Shown one piece after another: positions 19,761 through 28,922 of a stretch of 64,000 nucleotides of DNA. The notes beneath the pieces are model-generated. The model did not search any database. It saw only the letters and a list, made by a program, of their open reading frames with translations, and had not been told where the DNA came from. The position numbers and the translations under genes are program-made. Numbering within the stretch: the first letter of the stretch is position 1; the number at the start of each line of letters is the position of its first letter. This DNA is from Globisporangium splendens (Eukaryota; Oomycota; Peronosporomycetes; Pythiales; Pythiaceae), in contig VFIW01000007.1 of NCBI GenBank assembly GCA_006386115.1, positions 1 through 64,000 on the forward strand, given 5' to 3'.

Positions 19761-20985
19761 CGCTAATCGACTCTCGCTTCCACAACTCGCGGATTCGATC
19801 TTGCAATCCGCGAGGAAGCATCACGCCGTTGTAACCACGAAGGTGCTCCTCAGTCAACTGAGGATCATCGCTGGTGCAGATGCGGCAACCCCTCGGTGTG
19901 GTCTTGACACCACAGGGAACCCCAAGATCCACGCATTCCTCGTGGATCGCCAACAACTTTCCAACGGCATTGTGCCGGAGGAATTTCTCTCGATTGCCTC
20001 GCAATCGAGCGACGCATTTCGCAGCGTCTTCGTTGAAATTCACAACGAAGGCACCCCACGCTTGCGAAAGGAACAGCGCTTGTTTCTCAGCGCTGTGAGA
20101 CTTCTTTGACTTCGACCGACCATCGAAGTACCGCATCGAATAGAAAAGGTCGACGTAAAACTCCTCGCGCGCCTTGGGGTGGAAGTTCTGCCGAAGGACG
20201 AAGTCATCGTCCTTGATGGTACTAACATCGTACAGCGCGTGAGTGCCCGCACGCTGGGTGCCACGATGTGCACGAACCCAATTGGGTTTGGGTGCCCATA
20301 AGTGACTCCAGCTAGAAGGGACGAAATCCATCCCTTCAGAAGGACCCGTCACCGGATCCTTTTGCTCTGCCGGAAAGGCAAGATAGCGTGGCAACTCGCT
20401 ATTTCCCGATGACGCAGTAACCTGCGCATCAGATTCGGATTCCACATCGAGGAGCAAGTCCTCGAGTGGATCGACAGCTTCCAGTTCACAATTGGACGCG
20501 TCCAGCGAGAGAAGGATATTTCTCGCTGCATTCACCAGGTCGGGATCAGCTGACGCTAATCCTTCCCGACCGAGATTTTCCATCGTGTTGGCAGATGCCG
20601 CGCTTTCCGACGCTCCGACGTCGGAAATGGCAACCGCCACGGTGGATCCGCTCGTTTCTCCGTGAGGAGATCCCTCCTCACGACGCTTCTTCCGCGTAGG
20701 CTCATTCAAGAGGGCCGCGGACGACGAACGTTTCGCTTCGTTTCGTTTGAGATTTGAACGGTCAACGGAAGAAGACTCGGCTTCTTCCTCCCGATCGTTA
20801 CACACGACATTCGTCGTGGTGCTACTCATTGGAGTGTTGCAAGGAGTCACCTCCTCGCTACTCGACTCGTAGTCAACAGCATCACTGTCGATCAAAGACA
20901 TTTGTACGAGGTTCACCTCGCACAGCTTGCGGCGTCTGGAAAGCTCTCTGTTGGGCACGGCGCACACTGAGAACTGAGCCCGCAA
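19291..20985 (-). CDS. Gypsy-2 antisense ORF (564 codons), coiled-coil protein
   Basis: An uninterrupted minus-strand ORF begins in the 1.35-kb region between pol and the 3' LTR (ATG 20985 or, more likely, 20901, MSLIDSD). It runs under the chromodomain and linker and stops at 19291, inside the codons for the end of the integrase module. An acidic, Ser-rich N-terminus is followed by a basic TRKKRREE patch. A compact, Cys- and Trp-containing middle holds LYDVSTI, REEFYVDLFYSMRYFDG, LSQAWGAFVVNFNED and GCRICTSDDPQLTEEH. The C-terminal coiled coil has AERENEVLRLRAELSEMI. About 400 codons lie where the sense strand has no gene, so this is not a shadow of pol. Its reading phase relative to pol is the same as in Gypsy-1. 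Product function is unknown. Confidence 0.65.
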   Translation of the reverse strand: MRAQFSVCAVPNRELSRRRKLCEVNLVQMSLIDSDAVDYESSSEEVTPCNTPMSSTTTNVVCNDREEEAESSSVDRSNLKRNEAKRSSSAALLNEPTRKKRREEGSPHGETSGSTVAVAISDVGASESAASANTMENLGREGLASADPDLVNAARNILLSLDASNCELEAVDPLEDLLLDVESESDAQVTASSGNSELPRYLAFPAEQKDPVTGPSEGMDFVPSSWSHLWAPKPNWVRAHRGTQRAGTHALYDVSTIKDDDFVLRQNFHPKAREEFYVDLFYSMRYFDGRSKSKKSHSAEKQALFLSQAWGAFVVNFNEDAAKCVARLRGNREKFLRHNAVGKLLAIHEECVDLGVPCGVKTTPRGCRICTSDDPQLTEEHLRGYNGVMLPRGLQDRIRELWKRESISVNSRTAAPSQEHRLGASRPVPRYLDLAGNQANERDRRAPSSLATIDRDEQVSSPRSSVGSPRSLATEELEEERSARDSEAHPQSDQRLLDRLKYAERENEVLRLRAELSEMIAKHERLEGSLSRLEADHKLVLGILREHGLLERKRPTSHRGDDTL

Positions 20986-21100
20986 GACTCAGTGCTCTGC
21001 CTTCTGTGACCAGTTCTTCCGAACACGGAAGAACACGAAAGAGCACAGAAGAACCCAGAGGGATTGGTCGCGCACGCGTTTCAACGTGACCAATCGCTTT

Positions 21101-21112
21101 ACGGGGGGATGA
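21101..21112 (+). other. Polypurine tract of Gypsy-2
   Basis: ACGGGGGGATGA directly precedes the 3' LTR start TATAATGGGG. Confidence 0.8.
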
Positions 21113-21371
21113 TATAATGGGGCTTCCCATCACATGGGTTCTTGGGTCCAGAGAGTGTGGGTTTTCACCCACACGGGTTCTACCACTCACATTGAACCCA
21201 CCCGTTAACCTATCAACACTCTATGAGGCTAGTTGCATTTCTAGCCAATAAGAACATTCCATTAGAGTTTAATCCCATTGGATGAGAGTCGGAATGGACA
21301 CCTGACTATCTACCAATGGGAGACACCGTAGATTTCAGTCCGAGCGATTGCATTTTAGCACTTTAAATTCT
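21113..21371 (+). repeat. Gypsy-2 3' LTR, left part
   Basis: It starts TATAATGGGGCTTCCC (TG decayed to TA) and aligns to the 5' LTR as far as the AGCACTTTAA block, where the LINE was inserted. The last 15 bases (21357-21371) are the left copy of the LINE target-site duplication. Confidence 0.85.
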
Positions 21372-24300
21372 TTTTCTTTATAAGGTGAGGTATGTTTAGG
21401 TTCACCGTCGTGGCCTACAATATCCATTCTCCTAACTAATCTTCATTGCGAATTTCATACAGGAGTGTAAATGTGTCTACAGCGCGGTTTGCAATAGATC
21501 ACTTCTGAATGCTAAATAATCTTTGACCAGGATGGCATGTTCTCTTGGTCCTATGTGAGGCTGCCTTGTGTTGTCCAATGACCTTGGATCTTCCGAACTT
21601 CGCATAAACCAATGCATGACGTCGTTGTCAAGATTCTGGGTGAGATTGTTGAAAGCAGCTCTTTGAGTTGGGAAGTGAACCTGCGTTGAGGTTCTGGTAT
21701 CCATGGCTAGGTTGGCGGCTGAGTCCGCCATCTTGTTGAAGGCACGGTAGTGATGGTACCATCCTCGGATGTCGATGCAATCCGCGAGTAGTCGACTTGT
21801 CTGGTATAAACGTGCCAATCGGTGCTGTCGAGGGGACCGATGCATTCGCTGTTGGGAGGTAATCAGTGCACTGTCTCCAATCACGTACAGCGGTTCGAAG
21901 CGACTGCGTTGGGCTTCTCGGAGTCCATGTATGAGACCCCAGTACTCGGCAAAGTTGTTGGTCGTGTCCTTCCTGCTATTGGCCATGCTGGCGGTCCAAA
22001 TTAAACTGGCTGTGTGCGAGTCCTTATGGACACGCACGATAATGGATCCAGTCCCTCCTGGTCCTGGATTGCCGCGTGATCCACCATCGAAAAACAACAG
22101 GTAAACGCCGCGAGTATCATTTGGAGTCAAGGGGATGGCGTCGGTTTGGCTGAGAAAGCAGTCGACATATGCCTTGAGAACTGCTGCAACCGTGTGACCG
22201 TCCGAGTCTCCAGCTTGCGCTTCAGCGAGTCGTGCGAGGTTTCGCATTCCTGCCTCTAATCTGGTCATCATGATCGCCATCTCAGCAGTCGATTCGATTG
22301 GATCCGAATCCATGCGTCGCAGATGCGCACACCAAATGGTCTGTATGAGCGACGCGCTCATATATCGCCACAGCATGTGTGCGACGGGATAGAGATGATC
22401 TTGGAGATGTTCCTTGGAGAACTTGTGTCCGATAATGTGTCTCTTGATCGTGGTCCATGCATGCCTTGGAGTATCTGGTAGATCCAGACTGAAGATCCAG
22501 ATTGCGGGGTCGTGACCAGGAGTGATTCCGATCTTCGCCCATAGCGCATAAAAGCAGTTCCACACGAGTTTGGCTCTCGGACACTCCCAGAATAGATGTT
22601 GAACAGAAGATTGGACAACTTGGGAGCATTCGGAATCCGAGCAGGATAGATCAGCTTTCTCGTAGTTCCACATGGAGAGTCGGTTGGCTTTCAGTCGGAG
22701 AAGAGTCTGAGCCGTATAGACTGTAATCCCTGGGATGTTGTGTAATTCGTTCCATTGGATTAATTGCAGTCCTGGCCACAGAGATCCTGCTGTATGGACA
22801 GCTTTGTTGACTGCTGCATCTCGAGTATCTTTGCCAATTTGTGTCCTCGTTGCTGCAACTTGTTGCCGATAGAAAGATCTGGTCGTATTGTATCGTCCGT
22901 TGCCACCCCATAGTTGCACGATTCTTGTGAAACGTGGATGTGCATGGAACGACACCTTCTGCCCGTTCAAGTCTCTTGTTGCCATGATGTCACAGTCCAT
23001 TGCGGAGTGAACTGTATGCGTAGCTTTGACTAGGGTCGTGTCGACGTGGGTCAGAGTTGCTTCACTGGTGTGCAGATGCCATTCGTGGTTATAATGACGT
23101 TGCCCGTTGTACAGCCGAAGCACATTTGTTTGCTGTGGTCGATACAGAAGCTGTGGGAAGTTGGATACCAACATAGCACATAACCGCTCGAGCGCTCGAA
23201 TAGACGGCCGGGAGAATCCGGAGATTCCACATGTTGGGATGAAGTTAAGCATTCCTGGTCTTATCCACTCCCATCGAAGTATGTCGCCCAGTTGTGCTGT
23301 TCCAACTGATAATGATGTGTGAGCAAGCTTGTATGGGGAACAGTTGGAGTCAAGAAGCCACCCATCCGCAGTCGAGGTCATGTATGGCAGCCATTCTGCA
23401 CAGAATGTCCCACGTAGCTTTCGTCCTTCAGCGATGATACCTGGAAGCCTGTCAGACATTTTAGAGCTGAGGTCGATCTGGAACACATCGCCGTCCCATT
23501 GAGCCTGCACAATTGTCGACTTGAAGTGCTCGTAACACCAACGTACATTATCACGTTCTCTGGGCTCATAGGGTCGAGAATGGAGCGACGCACACAATGC
23601 TGCGCCAGTTGTCCACATGTTATCACGAAGCTGGGGTGGCCGCCTTGGAATTGCATCGAGCGGCGTGATGTACGTCGAAGAAGCCCTTGTGTTGTGCAGC
23701 AAGATTTCCCCGATGACCTGATCGATGTGAGAGGTTGTGAGTGCCCATCTGGAGACTGCTGTGGCACTCATCGTCATCAGCTCAGTTCTGATGTTGGGTA
23801 CTGACAAGCCTCCATTCATTTTTTTGAGTTCAGCTTGTTCTTCCTTCATCCACGGTTTCGCAGGCTTACCATTCCTTGAGCCCCAGACAAATTGTTTCAC
23901 TAGGTCGTGTAGCTGATTGACAATAGCCGTAGAGGGCCAGGAGTGCCTGGCCACGTAAAGCACTTTGGGTATGATGACGGCACTGGCAATTGCTGCGCGT
24001 TGGGCGACAGAGTGAGTTTTGAGACGCGCAAGTCGAAGTCTGACACGTAAGGCTTGGATGCACTTGGACCAGTTACTTGCATTCGAAGGCGTTTGTCCGA
24101 CTTGGATGCCGAGGTAGCGGCAATGTCCCTCACGTTGTAGCACATGAATGTCACTGACTGACTCTTCGGTGGAGCTATATTCCTTGTTCAGCGGTAATAC
24201 TGCAGATTTGTGTCGATTGACTCGAAGCCCAGATGCTGCTCCATATTTGTCCAGGATTGCAAACACGGTGTTAATATCCTTGGGATCGCTAAGATAAATG

Positions 24301-25337
24301 GTCGTGTCGTCTGCGTATCCTCCAATTCTGACTTCAGTTGCGCATCCTGCTGCCTGGAGTTCAACGCCGTGTATTTCGTCACTCGCTTCGATTTTCCGAT
24401 AAAGAACCTCGAACGCCAAGATGAAGAGAAGAGGGGCCAGCGGACATCCTTGACGAATTCCGGATGTTACGTTGTACTTTCTCGACAGGAAACCGTTGAC
24501 AACGAACTTGTAAGTGGTTTGAGAGTGTAACACCTTCACTAAGTGTACGAACTTCAATGGGAATCCAAGATGCTGGAGCGCTTGTACCAGAAAGCTGCGA
24601 TCGAGTGAATCATAGGCTTTAGCAAAATCAAGGAGCAACGCGATCGCTTTGGACATGGTGGGGTCGCTCGTGGCCCGCTGTTGTGCAGCCAATAGCACAT
24701 CGATCGTCGTCGGGATTGCTCGCCCTGGAACGAAACCAGCTTGCATGTGATGGATAAGCCAAGGGAGCACAGTTCGTAATCTGGTTGCAAATATTCGTGT
24801 GAATATTTTGTAATCAGAGTTGAGGAGTGCGATTGGCCTGTAGTCCAGCGGCGACGCAGCAGAGACGGACTTTTTTATGCAGTGAATATGAGCTTCACTG
24901 AACGAACTTGGTAGAACGCATTCGGGTATCCACAAGTTGAAAAGTCGCTCGAAAAGGCGGTGATCTCGTCGCAGTGGTCTCTGTACCAGTCATTGCCGAG
25001 TTCGTCAGGACGGCGAGCTTTGCCTCTCTTGCATTTCTTCACAGCCTGTTTAATTTCACTCGAATCGATCGGTTTGAACAGGAAGCCTAATCTGTCCGAC
25101 GGAGGAATAGCTGTTCCTGGATCAAGGATTTGATCGATGTCAGTTTGCAGAGTTGGCGCCTGTTGCATGATTGATTTCCATCCTTCTCCCATGTCGTCAG
25201 CAAGTTCTCGTGAACGCATGGGTCCGTAAGTCGCTGTGCCACCGAGTGTGAAGATAGTGTTGTCAAGGAACTTGGTCGAGATGCGCTTGTAGAAGAATTT
25301 GCTCGTTTTTCGTTCATGATGCATGTGCTCCCGAAAA
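21372..25337 (-). mobile_element. 5'-truncated LINE (non-LTR retrotransposon)
   Basis: It is inserted in the Gypsy-2 3' LTR with a perfect 15-bp duplication, AGCACTTTAAATTCT (21357-21371 and 25338-25352). The coding strand is minus. The 3' end, at the left, is a short T-rich tail on the plus strand (TTTTCTTTATAAGG), and the 5' end, at the right, begins inside the ORF upstream of RT. The endonuclease and any ORF1 are missing, as expected from incomplete target-primed reverse transcription. It is younger than the Gypsy-2 copy it interrupts. Confidence 0.93.
21477..25337 (-). pseudogene. LINE ORF2: RT, zf-RVT and RNase H, one frameshift
   Basis: It reads from 25337 down to 21477. The first part (HMHHERKTSKFFYKRIS) and the main part (1152 codons from 24935) are in different frames. 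A single missing base in a T run near 24950 would join them. RT motifs are LLDFAKAYDSLDRSF, SGIRQGCPLAPLLF and YADDTTIYLS. A Cys/His cluster (CSDSECSQVV...HLFWECPRAKLVW) matches the zf-RVT type. The C-terminus is an RNase H with FFDGGSRGNPGPGG, NNFAEYWGLIHGL, VIGDSALI and KMADSAANLA. The GSRGNPGPGG and NN-x-AEY signatures resemble the archaeal-like RNase H reported in plant and oomycete retroelements. Confidence 0.92.
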
Positions 25338-25488
25338 AGCACTTTAAATTCTAACTATTTTCTCAATCTGCACGTTAGCGCGTAAAGCTCCCTCCCTTCT
25401 CTTTGGACACAGCGTTACCGCTGTGCCCTCCCTCTCACATGCGCTTCCTCAACGCACGTCTGCACCGTGTAATGGCTACCCCGTTTCA
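25338..25488 (+). repeat. Gypsy-2 3' LTR, right part (begins with the LINE duplication)
   Basis: It resumes the LTR after the LINE: the duplicated 15-mer (25338-25352), then blocks shared with the 5' LTR (CTTCTCTTTGGACACAGCG; GCGCTTCCTCAACGCACGT), ending near CGTTTCA (25488), where the 5' copy reads CGCTATA. Host sequence follows. Confidence 0.8.
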
Positions 25489-25745
25489 ATCTCTTTCTAA
25501 AGTTAACAAATTTCAGTTCTATTTTTCCGTGTTTTGAAATGCAGACAAACCATTTTCAACTCTTTCAAACTGCCTCGCGTCGCCTACCTGCTTGTCTGCG
25601 CCAGGCATAAAAACCTTGCAACCTCCAAAATGTGTCTTTTGTTCTGTGTGGCTTCATATGCACCTTTTTCTGTCTGCAGTACTGTTGTGGTACCTGGTTC
25701 CCTTTTTCTGGTACATTAGTGGTACACTCCTCTTCTTGTGCTCTG

Positions 25746-25781
25746 ATGGGAAACTCGGTGCACAATGAGTGAATGAGATGA
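25746..25781 (+). promoter_or_regulatory. Three overlapping upstream ORFs at the UPF3 start
   Basis: Three ATGs precede the presumed start (25778) within 32 nt, all out of frame with it: 25746-25772 (8 codons), 25765-25776 (ATG AGT GAA TGA) and 25773-25781 (ATG AGA TGA, whose stop overlaps the main ATG as ATGA). If the transcript includes them, they would force reinitiation or mark the mRNA for decay. The transcription start is unknown. Confidence 0.4.
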
Positions 25782-27656
25782 CGCCGCCACCAGGAGGAGC
25801 GAGTCGGCGCAGCGGCGGCGCCAGTAAGGGTGGACGTGGAGGCCGCGGGCGTGGCGGAGGACGAGGAGAGAAGGCGCTCGCCACCGGGTCGGAGGACGCG
25901 GCGCCACGCATCAGTGCGCGCGATGCGAAAGCGAAGCCGCCACACGACAGCAGCAAGCAGCACAAGCGCGGCAAGGGAGGGGGGAGCGCCAATGCCAATG
26001 CGGCAAATGGACGCGCATCATCGTCGAATGCGTCGAGTGCACGCCCCACGCGCGCCTTAAACGCGGTGATGCGCAAGGTGGTGGTGCGCAACATCCCGCA
26101 CATGATGGGTGAGGACGCGATCTGGACGCTCTTGGAGGCGCATGGCGTCACGCGAGACAGTCTCTGGCGCTTTGTGCCGGGCAAAGTGCGCGGCAACAAC
26201 CGCCAGCCGACCGCGGGCCGCATGTACCTGGACCTGAAGAAGGACCTGGAGCAAGCGCGGCGACTCATCACGGCGCTCAACGGTCACGTGGTCGACGCGA
26301 CTGTCGGTGGGTTTAGTTCGTCGCCATGTGTGTGTGTGCAGAGGGTTTAACGACTGACTGATGGATGCATCTGTTTGTAGACTCACCAACGCGTCTCGAG
26401 GTGGAATTCGCGCCGTACCAGAAGATTCCGCGCGACAAGCAGCGCAAGGACGCGAAGGTGGGCACGATCGACCGCGACCCGGAGTACCTGGCGTTCCTCG
26501 AGGAGTTGGCCAAGCCGAAAGAGGTGAGCCCACACTTTATTACCAGCGTGGGACTTGGTGCGCATATTGACATATGTACATATTTTGCTGCTTTTGTAAT
26601 TAGAAACTGCCGAGTGCGGAAGTCGTTGCGGACACGGCCGAGGTCGACGTCGCGGAGAAACCCGTCGCGGCGCTTGTCAAGTACATGAACGAGCGCAAAG
26701 TGCACAGTCGCGACAAAGGAAAAGTAAGCGCGTCCGGTTATATATTGTACTTGTTGAATTCTTGCTGTTGCTGTAGAGTATTCTCACATGGTTTTGCGTT
26801 TCTCGCAGGGAAAAAGTGGGAAGTTTGGTGAAAAGGGAAGCGCAGCCGGGAAGCGCCAGACGCGCAAGAAAGAAGTACGTTGTCGTGTCATATTTTGTGC
26901 ACACGAGAGCGAATTGTCATGCTTGCTGTGTTGCTGTGTGTTTGTTTGATCTTTAGAAAACGACTAAGGAGAAAACCAAGACACCAAAAGATCGACGCAA
27001 GAACGCTAATGGAGCTACTGGTTGGAGCAGTTTGTTGTGAACAGAAGCAACCACAAAAGCGAATCGACTCATACCTTTTGTTCTCATTTGATGAATTTGT
27101 AGATGCCGCGAAGCCACGAAAAACGCGCGGAGGAGCGAAGAGCTCGTCCAAGAAAGACGTGGTGTCCAGCCAGGAGGCAATTCAACCTGGCGCGATTCGC
27201 ATCATGGCACCGAAGTCTCAAGCTGCTGCTGGCAACGTTGCGAGCCAGCAGCCTTCGAATGGGACGGATGCGAAGAACAAGAACAACAAGAAAGCTGCTG
27301 CTGCCAGTGGTGGAGGTGCTGGTGGTGAAGGGGGCGGCCGTAGTCGCGGCAAGGGACGTGGCTCGGAGCGCGCACCAAAGGAAGCGAAACCGGCCGACGC
27401 CAGTGGTGGTGGTGGCGACAACAATGGAAACGGCGAATCCAAGAACCCACGGCGTCGTGATTCGCGGGCGGGTGCGTCGGGTGCCAGTGGAAATGCCGCG
27501 GGCAAGAAAGACAACAATGCTGGACGCGGAGATCGGGTACGTATTGTTTTTTTGGTGCCGTGTTTTTGAGTTGATCCTGACAGGACTTCCAAACTGTTGT
27601 TGCACAACATTTTGCAGAAGAAGAAAGTGTTCGTCCCGAAAGACCAAAGTGGGTGA
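25778..27656 (+). CDS. UPF3: UPF3, nonsense-mediated mRNA decay factor
   Basis: UPF3 links exon-junction complexes to UPF2/UPF1 in nonsense-mediated decay. The model joins 25778-26306, 26381-26523, 26604-26723, 26809-26874, 26957-27020, 27103-27536 and 27618-27656 (464 residues); every junction is GT-AG and keeps frame. The N-terminus is an RGG-rich low-complexity segment. The Smg4/UPF3 RNP-like domain begins at MRKVVVRNIPHMM (about residue 97) and continues across the first intron to VEFAPYQKIPRDKQRKDAK and GTIDRDPEYLAFLEEL, the family hallmark. The C-terminus is basic and Gly/Ala-rich (RSRGKGRGSERAPK), ending KKKVFVPKDQSG. The start at 25778 is the first in-frame ATG; the conserved domain could also be served by a later ATG. 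Confidence 0.88.
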
Positions 27657-28104
27657 TAATGATGTCCCCACGATCTGCGGTCGCTTAAGAAGGAAAGAAA
27701 ATGGTAATCTGGCGATACCAAGTTTGAACGGAGAAGCTGTTGTCAAGCGACACTTTTTCCGGATTGGGTTGCACAGTCATGCGGAACATTCGACAGTCTT
27801 TGCTGGGGCACGATGGAGCAGTGCCGATACGGAAACATCTCTCTTCTCGAAACGCAGGGCGGTGCAGAAGGTGGCGCTGGGTTGTTCATTCATATGCGTA
27901 TGCATGGGGCTGCTTGCAACACGGGACTGACTGCATTTGTGTTCTTCTGAGGAATAGTCGTCGATTTGCGAGGGGTATTTTAAGGAGCTGAATCCCAGCT
28001 TTGCTTGTGTTTTCGCATCGATGGCTATTTATTGTATCCGGCTGGCTGCACTGCATGTGTATGCGTTCTCCCTGTTTGCTTGTGTAGGACGTCGAAAGGA
28101 AGCC
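27657..28104. other. Intergenic region, UPF3 to RAB28
   Basis: 448 bp with no supported gene, repeat or RNA. It ends in TGTGTAG shortly before the RAB28 ATG, so a 5' untranslated intron is possible but unproven. Confidence 0.5.
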
Positions 28105-28848
28105 ATGCAGACTCGCGGGGATCCGGCGATCAAGCTGGTGCTCTTGGGCAACGGCTCGGTGGGGAAATCGAGTCTCATCGCGCGGTTTGTCGATGACGGC
28201 TTCACGCCTGTGTACAAGCAGACTATCGGCCTCGATTTCTACGAGAAGAAGCTGCAGTTCCCGCGCGACCAGTGGCTCGTGCTCCAGGTATGGGACATTG
28301 GCGGCCAGACGATCAACAGCAAGATGATCGGCAAGTACCTCTTTGGCGTCAATGTGGCGCTGCTCTGCTACGATGTTACAGATGCACAGTCGTTCAACGA
28401 CGCCGAAGACTGGCTCCGCGTCGCGAGATCATACAGCAGCAGCGAGACGGGTAAACCCATGCACCTCTACCTCGTGGGCAATAAAATCGATCTGATCGTG
28501 ATCTCGGCCGAAAAGCATGACGAGTTCATCCGGAAGCAAAATCTGCAAGGCGGATTCCTCGTCTCGGCGCAGAACGGCGATAATGTGCTCAAGACTGTGT
28601 ATCGGATCTCGGCGGCCGCAGCGAAGATCCAAGTGTCGGATTTCGAGCTCTCGTTTTGCGACAAAGTTATCCGCGCGAGCATCCCGGCAGCTTCGGTAAT
28701 AGGCGGCGGTGGGGACGCCGAGAACGATGGCCGCACAGCCATGGCCGACGAGATCGAAGCGGAGGACCGCGCCAACGAAGCCAAGAAGCGAGCAAGTCTG
28801 GTGAAAGGCAGTGGTGGCAACGCGCCATGCCTCTGTTTGCTCATGTAA
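28105..28848 (+). CDS. RAB28: RAB28-like small GTPase
   Basis: A Ras-superfamily GTPase of the RAB28 type, associated in other eukaryotes with cilia and vesicle traffic. From ATG 28105 it is 247 residues. It has the G1 loop LLGNGSVGKSS, effector region YKQTIGLDFYEKK, G3 WDIGGQ (glycine pair typical of RAB28, where most Rabs have DTAGQ), G4 NKID and G5 SAQNGDN. The C-terminus ends CLCLLM, a CaaX box with methionine (predicted farnesylation), unlike the double-cysteine ends of most Rabs but as in RAB28. There is an insertion of about 30 residues (GGGGDAENDGRT...) before the tail. It is intronless. The frame is open upstream to 28021, but the family start fits 28105. Confidence 0.88.
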   Translation: MQTRGDPAIKLVLLGNGSVGKSSLIARFVDDGFTPVYKQTIGLDFYEKKLQFPRDQWLVLQVWDIGGQTINSKMIGKYLFGVNVALLCYDVTDAQSFNDAEDWLRVARSYSSSETGKPMHLYLVGNKIDLIVISAEKHDEFIRKQNLQGGFLVSAQNGDNVLKTVYRISAAAAKIQVSDFELSFCDKVIRASIPAASVIGGGGDAENDGRTAMADEIEAEDRANEAKKRASLVKGSGGNAPCLCLLM

Positions 28849-28922
28849 ATGAGGCAAACCCAGGTTGAAGGCGCTTTCTTAACAGTGCAGATATAAGGTA
28901 ATCAGTCTCTTTTTCTTCTTCT

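Larger units (their letters stand above)
13944..25488 (+). mobile_element. Gypsy-2: degenerate chromodomain Gypsy split by a LINE
   Basis: The layout matches Gypsy-1: LTR, TGGTAGCACT primer site, gag, frameshift signal, pol with chromodomain, long antisense ORF, polypurine tract, LTR. The 5' LTR lacks its first 25 or so bases, the start of homology with the 3' LTR being at 13944, where it meets the inverted Gypsy-3 LTR. The 3' LTR is split by a LINE (21372-25337). Without the insert, element plus LTRs is about 7.6 kb. Gag has two frameshifts and pol one nonsense codon, so the copy is dead. Confidence 0.9.
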
